64,000 bases of DNA, taken from assembly GCF_001545075.1 (NCBI RefSeq), contig NZ_FCOB02000030.1, positions 27,223 through 91,222 on the forward strand, given 5' to 3'. The notes beneath the pieces are model-generated. The model searched no databases and had not been told where the DNA came from. It saw only the letters and a list, made by a program, of their open reading frames with translations. Position numbers and translations under genes: made by a program. Of this stretch, positions 34,399 to 42,373 are shown piece by piece (positions within the stretch are counted from its first letter, which is position 1; the number at the start of each line of letters is the position of its first letter). This DNA comes from Caballeronia ptereochthonis. Its GTDB lineage: Bacteria; Pseudomonadota; Gammaproteobacteria; Burkholderiales; Burkholderiaceae.

Positions 34399-35328
34399 TC
34401 ACGGGGCGGCAGCGGGCTCGCGGCGGTCGCGCGCGACATCCGGCTCGAAGAACACCCAGCGCACTTGCGCAAACGCACGCTGCAAGTCTTCCTCGATGAC
34501 GTTGATCGCGTCGATCATTTCGCGGCCGCTCGCGTAATCGATCATCTCCGCCTGCACCGCGACGACGACGTGCTTGCCCCATTGCAGCGTGATGAGGCTG
34601 ATGATGCGCGCGATCTCGGGACGCGCGCGCAAATGGGCTTCGATGGCCTTGCGCACTTCGGGACTCGCGGATTCCCCGACGATCATCGACTTCACTTCGC
34701 GCGCGACGAGATATGCGACGATCATCAGCAGCACGCCCACGCCGATCGAGCCGGCTGCGTCATACGCCGTGTTGCCGGTGATCATCGTCATGAGCACGGC
34801 GACGAATGCGATCGCGAGACCCAGCAGCGCGGCGACATCCTCGCCCGCGACGACGAGCAACTCCGATTCGCGCGTCTCGCGGAACCATCGCCATAGCGTC
34901 TTGTTCGGCGCGCCCTTGCGGATCTCGCGTATCGCGCCCGCGAGCGAGAACGCTTCGAGCACGACGGAGATCCCGAGAATCACGAGCGCGACGAACGGAT
35001 TGGACAACGGCTCGTGATGCAGCAGCCGATGCGCGCCCTCATATACCGAGAACGCGCCGCCCACGAAGAACAGCAGGAGCGCGACGATGAGCGCGTAGAA
35101 ATAGATCTCGCGCCCCGAGCCCAGCGGATGCAGCGCGTTCGCGGGCGCCTGCGCGCGCTTCAGGCCGAAGAGCAGCAGCAACTGGTTGCCGCAATCGGCG
35201 GTGGAATGGATGGCTTCGGCGAACATCGCGCCCGAGCCGGTGAACGCCGCCGCCCCGAACTTGCAGACGGCGATGCCGAAGTTCGCGGCGAGCGCGTAGA
35301 AAATGGCTTTCGGGGATTCTTCCTTCAT
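34399..35328 (-). CDS. Cation diffusion facilitator (CDF) family transporter
   Basis: A 309-residue inner-membrane metal transporter with about six helices and a C-terminal cytoplasmic ferredoxin-like domain (HLRARPEIARIISLITLQWGKHVVVAVQAEM). The metal site residues in helix 2 (EAIHSTADCGNQ) and helix 5 (VAGEDVAALLGLAIA) are a variant of the usual HxxxD pairs, as in the ZnT9/TMEM163-like branch. It would export Zn2+, Mn2+ or a similar ion with proton exchange. It starts 19 bases after selD and is probably cotranscribed with it. No metal-responsive regulator is beside it. C-terminal Ala/Pro tail is short. Confidence 0.87.
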   Translation of the reverse strand: MKEESPKAIFYALAANFGIAVCKFGAAAFTGSGAMFAEAIHSTADCGNQLLLLFGLKRAQAPANALHPLGSGREIYFYALIVALLLFFVGGAFSVYEGAHRLLHHEPLSNPFVALVILGISVVLEAFSLAGAIREIRKGAPNKTLWRWFRETRESELLVVAGEDVAALLGLAIAFVAVLMTMITGNTAYDAAGSIGVGVLLMIVAYLVAREVKSMIVGESASPEVRKAIEAHLRARPEIARIISLITLQWGKHVVVAVQAEMIDYASGREMIDAINVIEEDLQRAFAQVRWVFFEPDVARDRREPAAAP

Positions 35329-35347
35329 TCCGTTCTTCTTTTTTGGA

Positions 35348-36403
35348 TCAGAGCACGTCGACGCGGCCCGCGCCGTCCACCATCTCGCCGATCACCGCGG
35401 CATCGTCGAAGCCGTCGGCGCGGAAGATCGCGAGCACGTCGCTCACTGCTTCCGGCGCGCACGATACGAGCAGGCCGCCGGAGGTCTGCGGATCGGTGAG
35501 CAAGGCGCGCGCCTCGTGGAGCGAGGGTTCGAGCGATGCGCCCAGCGACACGTCCGCGCCATAGGCGCTCCAGTTGCGGCCCGACGCACCGGTGCAGATG
35601 CCCGCGCGCACGAAGTCGCGCACCTGCGGCAGCCACGGCAGGTCCGCGTAACGGATGCGCGCGGTCAGCCCCGCGCCGCGCGCGAGTTCGAGCGTGTGAC
35701 CGAGCAGGCCGAAGCCCGTCACATCGGTGAGCGCGTGCACGCCGTCGAGCTGCGCGAGCTCGGCGCCCGGGCGATTGAGCCTGGTCGTCGCCGCGATCAT
35801 CGCCGCGTAGCCCGCCGCATCGAGCTTGTCTTTCTTGAGCGCCGCCGACAGCACGCCGACGCCGAGCGGCTTGCCGAGCACGAGCACGTCGCCCGCGCGG
35901 GCGGCCGCGTTGCGCTTCACGCGCGACGGATGCACGATGCCGAGCGCCGCGAGCCCGTAGATCGGCTCGACGGAATCGATCGAATGGCCGCCTGCGACCG
36001 GAATGCCCGCTTCCGCGCACACCGCTTCGCCGCCCTTCAGCACCTGCGCGATGGCTTCGTGCGGCAGCACGTTGATCGGCATGCCGACGAGCGCGAGCGC
36101 GAGGATCGGCTTGCCGCCCATCGCATAGACGTCGGAGAGCGCGTTGGTCGCGGCGATGCGGCCGAAGTCGAACGGATCGTCGACGATCGGCATGAAGAAG
36201 TCGGTCGTCGCGACGATCGCCTGCTCGTCGTTGAGCCTGTACACGGCGGCGTCGTCGGCGGTGTCGTTGCCGACGAGGAGATCGGGGAACGCGGGCAGCG
36301 GCGCCGTGCGCCTGAGCAGATCGGCGAGCACGCCGGGCGCGATCTTGCAGCCACAGCCGCCGCCGTGGGAAAGACTCGTGAGACGGGGTGAAGTCGTGGT
36401 CAT
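35348..36403 (-). CDS. selD: Selenide, water dikinase SelD
   Basis: A 351-residue selenophosphate synthetase. The catalytic pair Cys17 and Lys20 sits in GGGCGCK, at exactly the E. coli positions, so the active residue is cysteine, not selenocysteine. The metal and ATP motifs NDTADDAAVY and TDVTGFGLLGH follow. It makes selenophosphate for selenocysteine or for 2-selenouridine in tRNA. No selA, selB, selC or mnmH is in the window, so its use cannot be decided. The ATG at 36403 is used; a TTG six codons earlier is possible. The CDF transporter gene follows by 19 bases, an unusual pairing. Confidence 0.95.
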   Translation of the reverse strand: MTTTSPRLTSLSHGGGCGCKIAPGVLADLLRRTAPLPAFPDLLVGNDTADDAAVYRLNDEQAIVATTDFFMPIVDDPFDFGRIAATNALSDVYAMGGKPILALALVGMPINVLPHEAIAQVLKGGEAVCAEAGIPVAGGHSIDSVEPIYGLAALGIVHPSRVKRNAAARAGDVLVLGKPLGVGVLSAALKKDKLDAAGYAAMIAATTRLNRPGAELAQLDGVHALTDVTGFGLLGHTLELARGAGLTARIRYADLPWLPQVRDFVRAGICTGASGRNWSAYGADVSLGASLEPSLHEARALLTDPQTSGGLLVSCAPEAVSDVLAIFRADGFDDAAVIGEMVDGAGRVDVL

Positions 36404-36478
36404 GGTTGACAGGTCGGGCAAAGTCTTGCGATGAACGCCATTATCGCCGCTTGCGGCCCATGCCGTCTTGCGCTTGCT

Positions 36479-37039
36479 TCACACGATGCGCCTGAAGAGA
36501 CCGGGATAGTCGAGCACGAGCCCGTCCGCATCGACGGTGATATCCGCCGTGAAGCCCGTGTCGAGCCCTTCGTACCGATAGCGATGATCCGGCTCGATGC
36601 ACGTGTACGCCTGCTCCACCGCGCTCACGCTCAGCTCGGGCACGCGCACATAGGCGACGCGTATCACGCGCCGCTCGCCGCGCTCGAGCTGCATACGCCG
36701 GATCGGCAGCGTGTTGGTGAAAGGCGTCGCGGTGATGTCCACGTCGATACAGCCGCGCAGCCTCTCCAGTGGCGCGCCGCTCGCGTCGCTCCATGCGTGC
36801 GCGTCGCCGTCGTCGCCGTCCTTGCGATGCAGATCGAGCGTCGCGCCGCCCGCGAGCTTCAACGCGAGACGCGTGACCTGCCAGCGCGCATCGCACTCGA
36901 TGCGATAGACGAGGCCGAAGGCATGCGCCTCATCCTCGCCCACGACCGCGCTCTCGATCACGATGGCATCGGGCGCCTCGTCCAGCACGAGATGCTCGAG
37001 CCCCGTGCCCTTCTGCTGCGACCATCGCACGGCTTTCAT
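36479..37039 (-). CDS. Putative glycolipid-binding domain protein (DUF1089-like)
   Basis: A 186-residue soluble protein. The start MKAVRWSQQKGTGLEHLVLDE and the sequence PFTNTLPIRRMQLERGERRVIRVAYVRVPEL, followed by QAYTCIEPDHRYRYEGLDTGFTADITVDADGLVLDYPGLF, are typical of the Glycolipid_bind/DUF1089 family (COG3554). The biochemical role is not well established. AAGAGGTGGGCG precedes the ATG at 37039; the six-codon upstream extension lacks a site. It lies 75 bases before selD on the same strand and could be cotranscribed, but a functional link to selenium is not evident. Confidence 0.82.
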   Translation of the reverse strand: MKAVRWSQQKGTGLEHLVLDEAPDAIVIESAVVGEDEAHAFGLVYRIECDARWQVTRLALKLAGGATLDLHRKDGDDGDAHAWSDASGAPLERLRGCIDVDITATPFTNTLPIRRMQLERGERRVIRVAYVRVPELSVSAVEQAYTCIEPDHRYRYEGLDTGFTADITVDADGLVLDYPGLFRRIV

Positions 37040-37278
37040 CGCCCACCTCTTTCGCATGAACCGTCTGCATGGAAGGATACAACGCCGCGCGAAATACTTT
37101 CGATCAGCATTCGAAATGCGCGATTCGCTCGACGTCGCAAAACGTCACACGGTATACTCCGCGCCATTCCTGCGCAGGCGCGCGCATCGCCGTTCACAGC
37201 GCCATTCACGCGATCCGTGCCCCGGCGATCCGCGCTTTGCCCCCAATACCCCGAACGCCCTTTTTCATCGCCCATCGC

Positions 37279-37701
37279 ATGAAGAACACTCTTGCTCCCG
37301 CCTTGTTCGCGCTCGCGCTGTCGGCGTCGATGTTTCAGCTCGTCCAGGCGCAGGAAACGCCGGACCTGCCCGAGGACTATTCGTATCTGACCAGGCTCCA
37401 TGTGCCGGAAGCCGTGGTGCAATGCGTCGCAGCCTTCGACCGCTGGGTGGAAGACGCGCCGAAGTACGACACGCTCATCGTGCCCGACCGGCGCGTGCTT
37501 TCCGCGAAGATCGACAGCGAAACTCCGATCTTCAGCGTCGGCAACCCGATTCCGGTCGACAAGGTCATCGTGATGCGCGCGTTCGCCAAGGCCCGCGGCA
37601 AGGAGCAATGGACGCGCGTGGACAGCCGCTGCGGCGTGCGCGACGGTCATGTGGTCGGCGTCTCGCTCACGCCCAACATGAAGCCGAAGATCGTTCGCTG
37701 A
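37279..37701 (+). CDS. Small exported protein, unknown (possibly BspC-like)
   Basis: A 140-residue secreted protein. The first ~24 residues are a signal peptide (MKNTLAPALFALALSASMFQLVQA-QE). The mature part has two cysteines (QCVAAF and DSRCGVRDG) that could form a disulfide and a beta-rich middle. The pattern RAFAKARGKEQWTRVDSRCGVRDGHVVG faintly recalls the BspC domain of Burkholderia proteins, but this is from memory. The ATG at 37279 gives the signal peptide; the frame upstream has no support. It converges with the Rrf2 gene, 3 bases apart. Confidence 0.65.
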   Translation: MKNTLAPALFALALSASMFQLVQAQETPDLPEDYSYLTRLHVPEAVVQCVAAFDRWVEDAPKYDTLIVPDRRVLSAKIDSETPIFSVGNPIPVDKVIVMRAFAKARGKEQWTRVDSRCGVRDGHVVGVSLTPNMKPKIVR

Positions 37702-37704
37702 GGT

Positions 37705-38229
37705 TCAGGACTTTGCGGCGCGCCGCTGACCGGTGCGCTCGTCGAGCCACTTGACGACCTGCCGCCCGAAAGTGCGCGGCGCCTTGGCGTGAACGCGGCT
37801 CGCGAGGTCCGATAGCCGATCCGCCGCGAGCGCCTCGCGCATGCGCTTCTCGGCGTTTTTCATCACCGCGTGCACGGCGCACACGCCGCTCGTCGCCCAG
37901 GGCGGCGCACCGTCGCCGAATACCGCGCAGCGCGCGCGAATCTCCCTGCAATCGAAGAGCGGCTTGTCGCCGTCGATCGCATCGACGACATCCAGCACGC
38001 TGATCTCGCTCGACGGCCGCGCGAGCGCGAAGCCGCCGCGCGCGCCTTCCGTCGCCACGACGAGCCCTGCCTTGTGCAGCTTCGTGAACAGCTTAGCCAC
38101 GTACTCCGCCGGCACGCCCTGCAGGTCCGCGAGATCGCGCACGCCGGCCTCGCGCACGCCGTGCGGCGGTTCCGCGAGATAGAGCATGCAGTGGAGCGCG
38201 TATTCCACGCCCGTGCTGATGTGAGACAT
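37705..38229 (-). CDS. Rrf2 family Fe-S cluster-type transcriptional regulator
   Basis: A 174-residue regulator. The winged helix-turn-helix covers residues ~1-65 (TGVEYALHCMLYLA, VRDLADLQGVPAEYVAKLFTKLHKAGLV, RGGFALARP). Cys94, Cys101 and Cys117 are spaced as in Rrf2 proteins that hold an iron-sulfur cluster (NsrR/IscR/RsrR group), so it may sense nitric oxide, redox state or cluster supply. The ATG at 38229 is used because the GTG six bases earlier has no site. A near-perfect dyad lies right upstream, between promoter and start, so autoregulation is likely. Target genes other than itself are unknown. Confidence 0.9.
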   Translation of the reverse strand: MSHISTGVEYALHCMLYLAEPPHGVREAGVRDLADLQGVPAEYVAKLFTKLHKAGLVVATEGARGGFALARPSSEISVLDVVDAIDGDKPLFDCREIRARCAVFGDGAPPWATSGVCAVHAVMKNAEKRMREALAADRLSDLASRVHAKAPRTFGRQVVKWLDERTGQRRAAKS

Positions 38230-38233
38230 ATTC

Positions 38234-38256
38234 ACTCCGACCAGTCGAATCGGAGT
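38234..38256. promoter_or_regulatory. Dyad upstream of Rrf2 gene, candidate operator
   Basis: ACTCCGA and TCGGAGT are perfect 7-base arms around the 9-base spacer CCAGTCGAA. It ends 5 bases before the ATG of the Rrf2 gene (minus strand), so bound protein would block expression. NsrR/IscR sites are similar-sized dyads, though their sequence is different. Confidence 0.55.
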
Positions 38257-38425
38257 TCAAGATAACGCTTCGCATGCGCGTGCGCAACGGGGAAGACGCG
38301 CGTCCGCGGCACTTTACAGGCGCCGGTCGCAAATATTTCAGGTTACACGTTTGCTTACAAACGAACACGGCTTGTCATTTTGCGAACCGCTAAATTGGTC
38401 TGCATGGATTCACACGGAGAAACCC

Positions 38426-38545
38426 ATGAAGAAACTAGCGATCCTTGCAGCGTTGGGCGTGTTGCTGAGTAGCGCGCTGTCGGGCTGCATCGTCGTTCCG
38501 GGCGATGGCGGATATCACCATCATCGCGACTACTACCGCTATTGA
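38426..38545 (+). CDS. Tiny lipoprotein with His/Tyr-rich tail
   Basis: A 39-residue precursor, MKKLAILAALGVLLSSALSG-CIVVPGDGGYHHHRDYYRY. The lipobox SALSGC puts the acylated Cys at residue 20, leaving a mature peptide of 20 residues. The ATG follows ACGGAGAAACCC. Its tail of three His and three Tyr suggests metal or heme binding or a purely structural role; none is known. It lies 97 bases before another His-rich exported protein on the same strand. Confidence 0.7.
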   Translation: MKKLAILAALGVLLSSALSGCIVVPGDGGYHHHRDYYRY

Positions 38546-38641
38546 ACCCGTACTGAATCACGCATGGAACTCTTACCGGATGAGTCGTAGTTGAAGCAGC
38601 GAGCATGCGGTACCTGAGCACACGAGACAGGAGCAAACATC

Positions 38642-38866
38642 ATGAACAAGACGAAGAAGAGTCTGCTGATCGCCTCCCTTGCCGCCGCGCTCGGCATGGG
38701 CCTCGCAAACGTCGCCTCGGCGGACGTGCATCACTATGCCCCCGCTCACGTGACGGTCGGCTGGCATGGCGACCGCTACTGGGATGGCCATCGTTACTGG
38801 GAGCGCCACGATTGGGAGCGTCATCACCCGCATCATGTCGCGCCGCCGCCTCCGCATCGCTATTGA
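38642..38866 (+). CDS. His/Trp-rich small periplasmic protein
   Basis: A 74-residue exported protein: signal peptide of ~27 residues (MNKTKKSLLIASLAAALGMG...VASA-DV) and a mature part of ~47 residues dominated by Trp, Tyr, Arg and 12 His (GWHGDRYWDGHRYWERHDWE, then HHPHHVAPPPPHRY). The RYW(D/E)-H motif repeats. Such proteins are common in Burkholderiaceae genomes; binding of divalent metal is plausible but untested. The start follows GACAGGAGCAAACATC. A strong terminator lies 35 bases after its stop. Confidence 0.75.
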   Translation: MNKTKKSLLIASLAAALGMGLANVASADVHHYAPAHVTVGWHGDRYWDGHRYWERHDWERHHPHHVAPPPPHRY

Positions 38867-38900
38867 TAACGATGAACGCGGTAGCAGCGTGACGGCGTAA

Positions 38901-38935
38901 AAAAACCGCAGCGGACATGTGCCGCTGCGGTTTTT
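38901..38935. terminator. Bidirectional Rho-independent terminator
   Basis: AAAAACCGCAGCGG and CCGCTGCGGTTTTT are perfect 14-base arms with a 7-base loop ACATGTG. A-run and T-run on the two sides allow termination of the His-rich gene (plus strand) and of the anti-sigma operon (minus strand), which converge here. Confidence 0.9.
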
Positions 38936-38950
38936 CGTTTCATCGGCGCG

Positions 38951-39745
38951 TTACCAGTTCCTGGGATCGCCGCCAAGCTCCTTGCACGTGTCATAGGCGA
39001 TCGCCTGCAGCTTCGCCTCGCCGATCTGTCCGGACAACGCATAGCCGACGCGATCCCATGCCCAATAGAACGTCGTGCGCTGCCCGTCGCGCAGGGTTCT
39101 GATCTTCGTGTCGTTGCGCCGGACCGTGGCCGTCGTCATGTAGAGCGTGAGGCGCTCGCCGGCCGCGTTCTGATACATGAACTGCGCGGCGGGACCTTCC
39201 TCGTCCGGCAACAGACGCCCGCCTACCAGCTCAAAGCCGTACTCGGTCAGCGACGGAATCGTCACCGAACGGTTCAGGCGCTTGGACAGCCAGGTGACGA
39301 GATGATCCTGCTGCGACGCCGCCACTTCCACCGCGTGCCGCTGCTCGGGCGCATAGACGGCATACGCGATATCCGCGCGCTCCGCAAAACGCGGCTGCGT
39401 GTCGCCGAGCGTCGGCAACAGCATGTGGAGCAGGAATCCGCATGCCACGCCGACGACCATGAAGCACGCCGCCAGCAGATAGCGATCGCGCGCCCGCGGC
39501 CGCAACCGGATGACCTGCGGCTCCGTCTGATCGGCGAACAGCGCGCGCAGCGCGTTGTCCTGCGCGCGATACGCCGCCATCGTCGCCCCGCTCGCGGGAT
39601 CGTCGGCGATGCGCTCGGCCACGGCGTCGCGCTCGTCGCCGTGCAGCTCGCCGTCGACGAAGGCGGACAGCGCCTGAAGGTCGCGATCGGGCCTCGGCGG
39701 CCCCATACGGTCGCCATGGTCGGACGGATGGTCCTGATTCGTCAT
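38951..39745 (-). CDS. Anti-sigma factor (ECF-associated, membrane-bound)
   Basis: A 264-residue protein. The first ~90 residues are an anti-sigma domain with RDLQALSAFVDGELHGDERDAVAERIADDP, a zinc-finger-like RseA/ChrR style without the full zinc motif. One membrane helix follows near residues 93-112 (YLLAACFMVVGVACGFLLHMLL), then a periplasmic part of ~150 residues that could sense envelope state. It overlaps the sigma gene by 4 bases (ATGA), so the two are made together and should bind each other. It is last in a four-gene operon; the terminator at 38901-38935 follows. Confidence 0.85.
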   Translation of the reverse strand: MTNQDHPSDHGDRMGPPRPDRDLQALSAFVDGELHGDERDAVAERIADDPASGATMAAYRAQDNALRALFADQTEPQVIRLRPRARDRYLLAACFMVVGVACGFLLHMLLPTLGDTQPRFAERADIAYAVYAPEQRHAVEVAASQQDHLVTWLSKRLNRSVTIPSLTEYGFELVGGRLLPDEEGPAAQFMYQNAAGERLTLYMTTATVRRNDTKIRTLRDGQRTTFYWAWDRVGYALSGQIGEAKLQAIAYDTCKELGGDPRNW

Positions 39746-40269
39746 GAGCGGCTCACCACTTTCAACGACGACGACGCCGACGCCTTGCGGCCCGGTTCCT
39801 CGCCGAGCAGAACGCGCATGTGCTCGCGCGCTCGCGAGAGGCGCGACATCACGGTTCCGGTCGGCACGTTCAACACCACGGATGCCTCCTGATAACTCAT
39901 TTCCTCGACGCATACGAGCAGCATCACTTCGCGCTGCTCGACCGGCAGGCAATAGAGCGCGCGCTGTACGTCGCGCAGCACGAGCCCGTCCACTTCCCCG
40001 CGCGGCGCGGCCATCTGCCGCCAGGGCGCGGTTTCGTCGTCCACCGCGATATCGCGCCGCCCGCGCAACTGATCGATATACAGGTTGCGCATGATCGTGA
40101 ACAGCCACGCGCGCAAATTCGTGCCGGCATGGAACGATTTCGCGCGATTCAGCGCGCGTTCGGTCGCGTCCTGCACGAGATCGTCGGCCCAGGCGCGGTC
40201 GCCCGTCAGCGCGCGCGCATAGCGGCGCAGCTGCGGCAGATGCGCGAGGAGATCGCTCTCGAAGCTCAA
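39742..40269 (-). CDS. ECF-family RNA polymerase sigma factor
   Basis: A sigma factor of about 175 residues. Region 2 is visible as LPQLRRYARALTGDRAWADDLVQDATERAL, then FTIMRNLYIDQLR, and region 4 as ALYCLPVEQREVMLLVCVEEMSYQEASVVLNVPTGTVMSRLSRARE. The start is uncertain: the frame has no ATG in a sensible place; the TTG at 40269 gives LSFESDLLAHL, the normal length for an ECF factor, but its ribosome-binding site is weak. The operon order is envelope repeat protein, lipoprotein, sigma, anti-sigma. It probably drives the candidate promoter at 40981-41010 (autoregulation). Confidence 0.85.
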   Translation of the reverse strand: MSFESDLLAHLPQLRRYARALTGDRAWADDLVQDATERALNRAKSFHAGTNLRAWLFTIMRNLYIDQLRGRRDIAVDDETAPWRQMAAPRGEVDGLVLRDVQRALYCLPVEQREVMLLVCVEEMSYQEASVVLNVPTGTVMSRLSRAREHMRVLLGEEPGRKASASSSLKVVSRS

Positions 40270-40333
40270 GGCCGTGCGCCCGCTCGCATGCCCGCAGCGC
40301 TCGTGGCGTGCGATGCGTTCGATGCGTTCGCCA

Positions 40334-40477
40334 TCAGTAGCTTCCTCCGCCGGCCGGTCCGCTCGACCCGCCTGATCCGTTCGGCGCACCTTGCGTGCCG
40401 CTCGCGCACCCCGCCGCACCCAGCGCGAGGCCGAGCGCGACCAGGAGCGCCACCACTCCGATCGATCGTTTCATCAT
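40334..40477 (-). CDS. Tiny glycine-rich lipoprotein
   Basis: A 47-residue precursor. MMKRSIGVVALLVALGLALGAAG-C has a lipobox-like AAGC with Cys24, followed by a Gly/Ser-rich tail (SGTQGAPNGSGGSSG, ending GGGSY). Two Met codons occur at the start; 40474 is an alternative. It lies between the COG4315-like gene and the sigma factor gene and is probably in the same transcript. Role unknown. Confidence 0.6.
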   Translation of the reverse strand: MMKRSIGVVALLVALGLALGAAGCASGTQGAPNGSGGSSGPAGGGSY

Positions 40478-40578
40478 CGTTACCCGTTTAAGGATTGACC
40501 GGCGGCCTCGCTGATTTATTCCGCGAGCCCGCCTTGTCGCGAATCTTTTTCCGCTTCCTTGCGCGCTTCCCGGAACGC

Positions 40579-40953
40579 TCAGGGCTTCACGACGTGCCAG
40601 ACGTCGCGGAAGTTGTCCCCGTTCTTGTCGCCGGGCTTCGTGTCCTTCGAGAAGCGATAGACGCGCTTGCCGTCGTAGGTCCATTGCTTGCCGCCGTCGG
40701 CGGCTTCCATGCCCCATTTGCCAGCCGGCTTGTCGGAATCGCTCGCCATCGCCGCGGGCCACGCCTGCGCGCAGCCGCCGGTGCAGGCGCTCGGACTACC
40801 CTTCGTGTCCTTGTCGAAGGTGTAGAGGGTCATGCCGTTTTCATCGACGTACATGCCGTTGGCTTCCTTTGGCGCCGCCGCGCTGGCGGACGAAGCGAAA
40901 GCGGTTGCGACTGTGGCAAGAGCGGCGACGGACATCAGGATGCGCTTCTTCAT
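40579..40953 (-). CDS. COG4315/PF03640 secreted repeat protein
   Basis: A 124-residue exported protein. Signal peptide of about 25 residues (MKKRILMSVAALATVATAF...ASA-AA). The mature part has two repeats of the Lipoprotein_15 module: NGMTLYTFDKDTKGSPSACTGGCAQAWPA and KQWTYDGKRVYRFSKDTKPGD. The CxxxC pair could be a disulfide or heme/metal-related. Function is unknown. It is first in the sigma/anti-sigma operon. The start follows ACAAGGAAGATGAA at good spacing. Confidence 0.85.
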   Translation of the reverse strand: MKKRILMSVAALATVATAFASSASAAAPKEANGMYVDENGMTLYTFDKDTKGSPSACTGGCAQAWPAAMASDSDKPAGKWGMEAADGGKQWTYDGKRVYRFSKDTKPGDKNGDNFRDVWHVVKP

Positions 40954-40980
40954 TTCATCTTCCTTGTTGTAGAAGTATCC

Positions 40981-41010
40981 GTAGAACGTTCGGAAGCGCT
41001 GCACTATTCC
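40981..41010 (-). promoter_or_regulatory. Candidate ECF-type promoter of the sigma operon
   Basis: On the minus strand GGAATA (41010-41005) and CGTTCTAC (40988-40981) are separated by 16 bases. This resembles ECF -35 GGAAY and -10 CGT boxes. The start codon of the first operon gene lies 28 bases downstream, so a short leader would result. Confidence 0.4.
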
Positions 41011-41149
41011 GCGGACGATGAAATAAATCGATGCGGCAGCGCCGTCGCATCGCCAGTCGGCAATCCATTCAAGACCATTCGCGCGCGCCTTGCCAGAAGT
41101 TCATCGAAAATTTCGCGAATGGAAGGGAACGCGGCCGCGACGGCGACGC

Positions 41150-42145
41150 TCAGGCGCCGGCCGCCGCCGCGTCGCGCCAGCGGCGGGTGTCGCGCAGGGG
41201 CGGCGCGCCGAAGAGCCGGCTGTATTCGCGGCTGAACTGGGACGCGCTCTCGTAACCGACGCGATGCGCGGCGGTGGCGGCATCGACGATATCGAGCAGC
41301 ATCAGGCGTCGCGCCTCCTGGAGCCGCAGCTGCTTCTGGTATTGCAGCGGGCTCATCGCCGTCACGGCCTTGAAATGATGATGCAGCGACGACACGCTCA
41401 TGTGCACGTCCCGCGCGATGTCGTCCACGCGCAACGGCTGATCGAAGTTCTGGCGCAAGAGCTGGATGGCCTTCGCGATGCGCTGCGTCTGGCTGTCCTG
41501 CAGCGCGATCTGCCGCAGCCGCGCGCCGGAGCCGTTCATCAGGAGGCGATAGAGAATCTCGCGCTTCACGAGCGGCGCGAGAATCGCCACGTCCTCGGGC
41601 GTATCGACGAGGCGCAGGAGCCGCAGCACGGCGTCGAGCATCGAGTTGCCGAGGCGGTTCACGTAGAGGCCGCGCGAGGCGTCGGCCTGCGTCGCGGGCG
41701 GCAGCTTCTCGTCCTGGATGAGCGAGGTGATTTCCTCGACGTCGAGATCGAGCCGCATGCCGAGATAAGGCTCCGACTCGCTCGCCACCGACACTTGTCC
41801 GCACACCGGCAGATCGACCGACGACACGAGATAGTGCATCGGATCGTAAATGTAGACCTCGTCGCCGACCATGATGCGCTTGCTGCCCTGCGCGATCAGC
41901 GCGAGCGCGGGCGTCTGGATGCCGTGCTTCGGTCCGCCCGGATTCATGATCCGGTGCAGGAACAGACCCGGCACGGGCGTTTCCACCGAGCCTTCGCAGC
42001 CCGCGGTGAACCGGTCGAGCAGCGCCACGAGATCGAGACGGGCCTGGTCAAGCGCGGCATCGGGCGCGCCGCCGCCGTTGCGCGCCTCCCTGGGCTGGTC
42101 GTGACTGTCTTTCCCGGCGAGGCCGGGCGTATCGTTCAAAGCCAT
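41150..42145 (-). CDS. AraC family transcriptional regulator (AraC_N type)
   Basis: A 331-residue regulator. The N-terminal domain (RIMNPGGPKHGIQTPALALIAQGSKRIMVGDEVYIYDPMHYLVSS) is the AraC_N/PF06719 cupin-like fold. The C-terminal double helix-turn-helix is clear (IAKAIQLLRQNFDQPLRVDDIARDVHMSVSSLHHHFKAV, SPLQYQKQLRLQEARRLM, AAHRVGYESASQFSREYSRLFG). The ATG at 42145 gives MALNDTPG; the 33-codon upstream extension is basic and unlikely. It is divergent from the aldo/keto reductase gene at 42374 (228-base gap), the usual arrangement where this regulator class controls the reductase. Confidence 0.9.
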   Translation of the reverse strand: MALNDTPGLAGKDSHDQPREARNGGGAPDAALDQARLDLVALLDRFTAGCEGSVETPVPGLFLHRIMNPGGPKHGIQTPALALIAQGSKRIMVGDEVYIYDPMHYLVSSVDLPVCGQVSVASESEPYLGMRLDLDVEEITSLIQDEKLPPATQADASRGLYVNRLGNSMLDAVLRLLRLVDTPEDVAILAPLVKREILYRLLMNGSGARLRQIALQDSQTQRIAKAIQLLRQNFDQPLRVDDIARDVHMSVSSLHHHFKAVTAMSPLQYQKQLRLQEARRLMLLDIVDAATAAHRVGYESASQFSREYSRLFGAPPLRDTRRWRDAAAAGA

Positions 42146-42373
42146 GATTAGCAGACGATTTTCGAGAGAAGAGAGTCCGACTAGCTTACTCGCGCGAGCG
42201 CGAGATTGCTCGCGGCCACCCCTCGCGTTTGCAGAAACAGGCAAGGATTGAACAGGATCAGGCTATGAATGCGGCGCGCCGCGGGAAGATACTGCATTGC
42301 CGGCACGAAGGCTCGCCCCGTTGCATGCGCCGATGCGAGCGTCTCGCGCCTTTCCAGTCACTCGGGAGCAACC

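Noticed and set aside
38951..40108. Longer version of the anti-sigma factor with an extra ~120 N-terminal residues
   Set aside because: The extension overlaps the sigma factor gene and shows no anti-sigma features; the ATG at 39745 overlaps the sigma stop in the usual ATGA manner.
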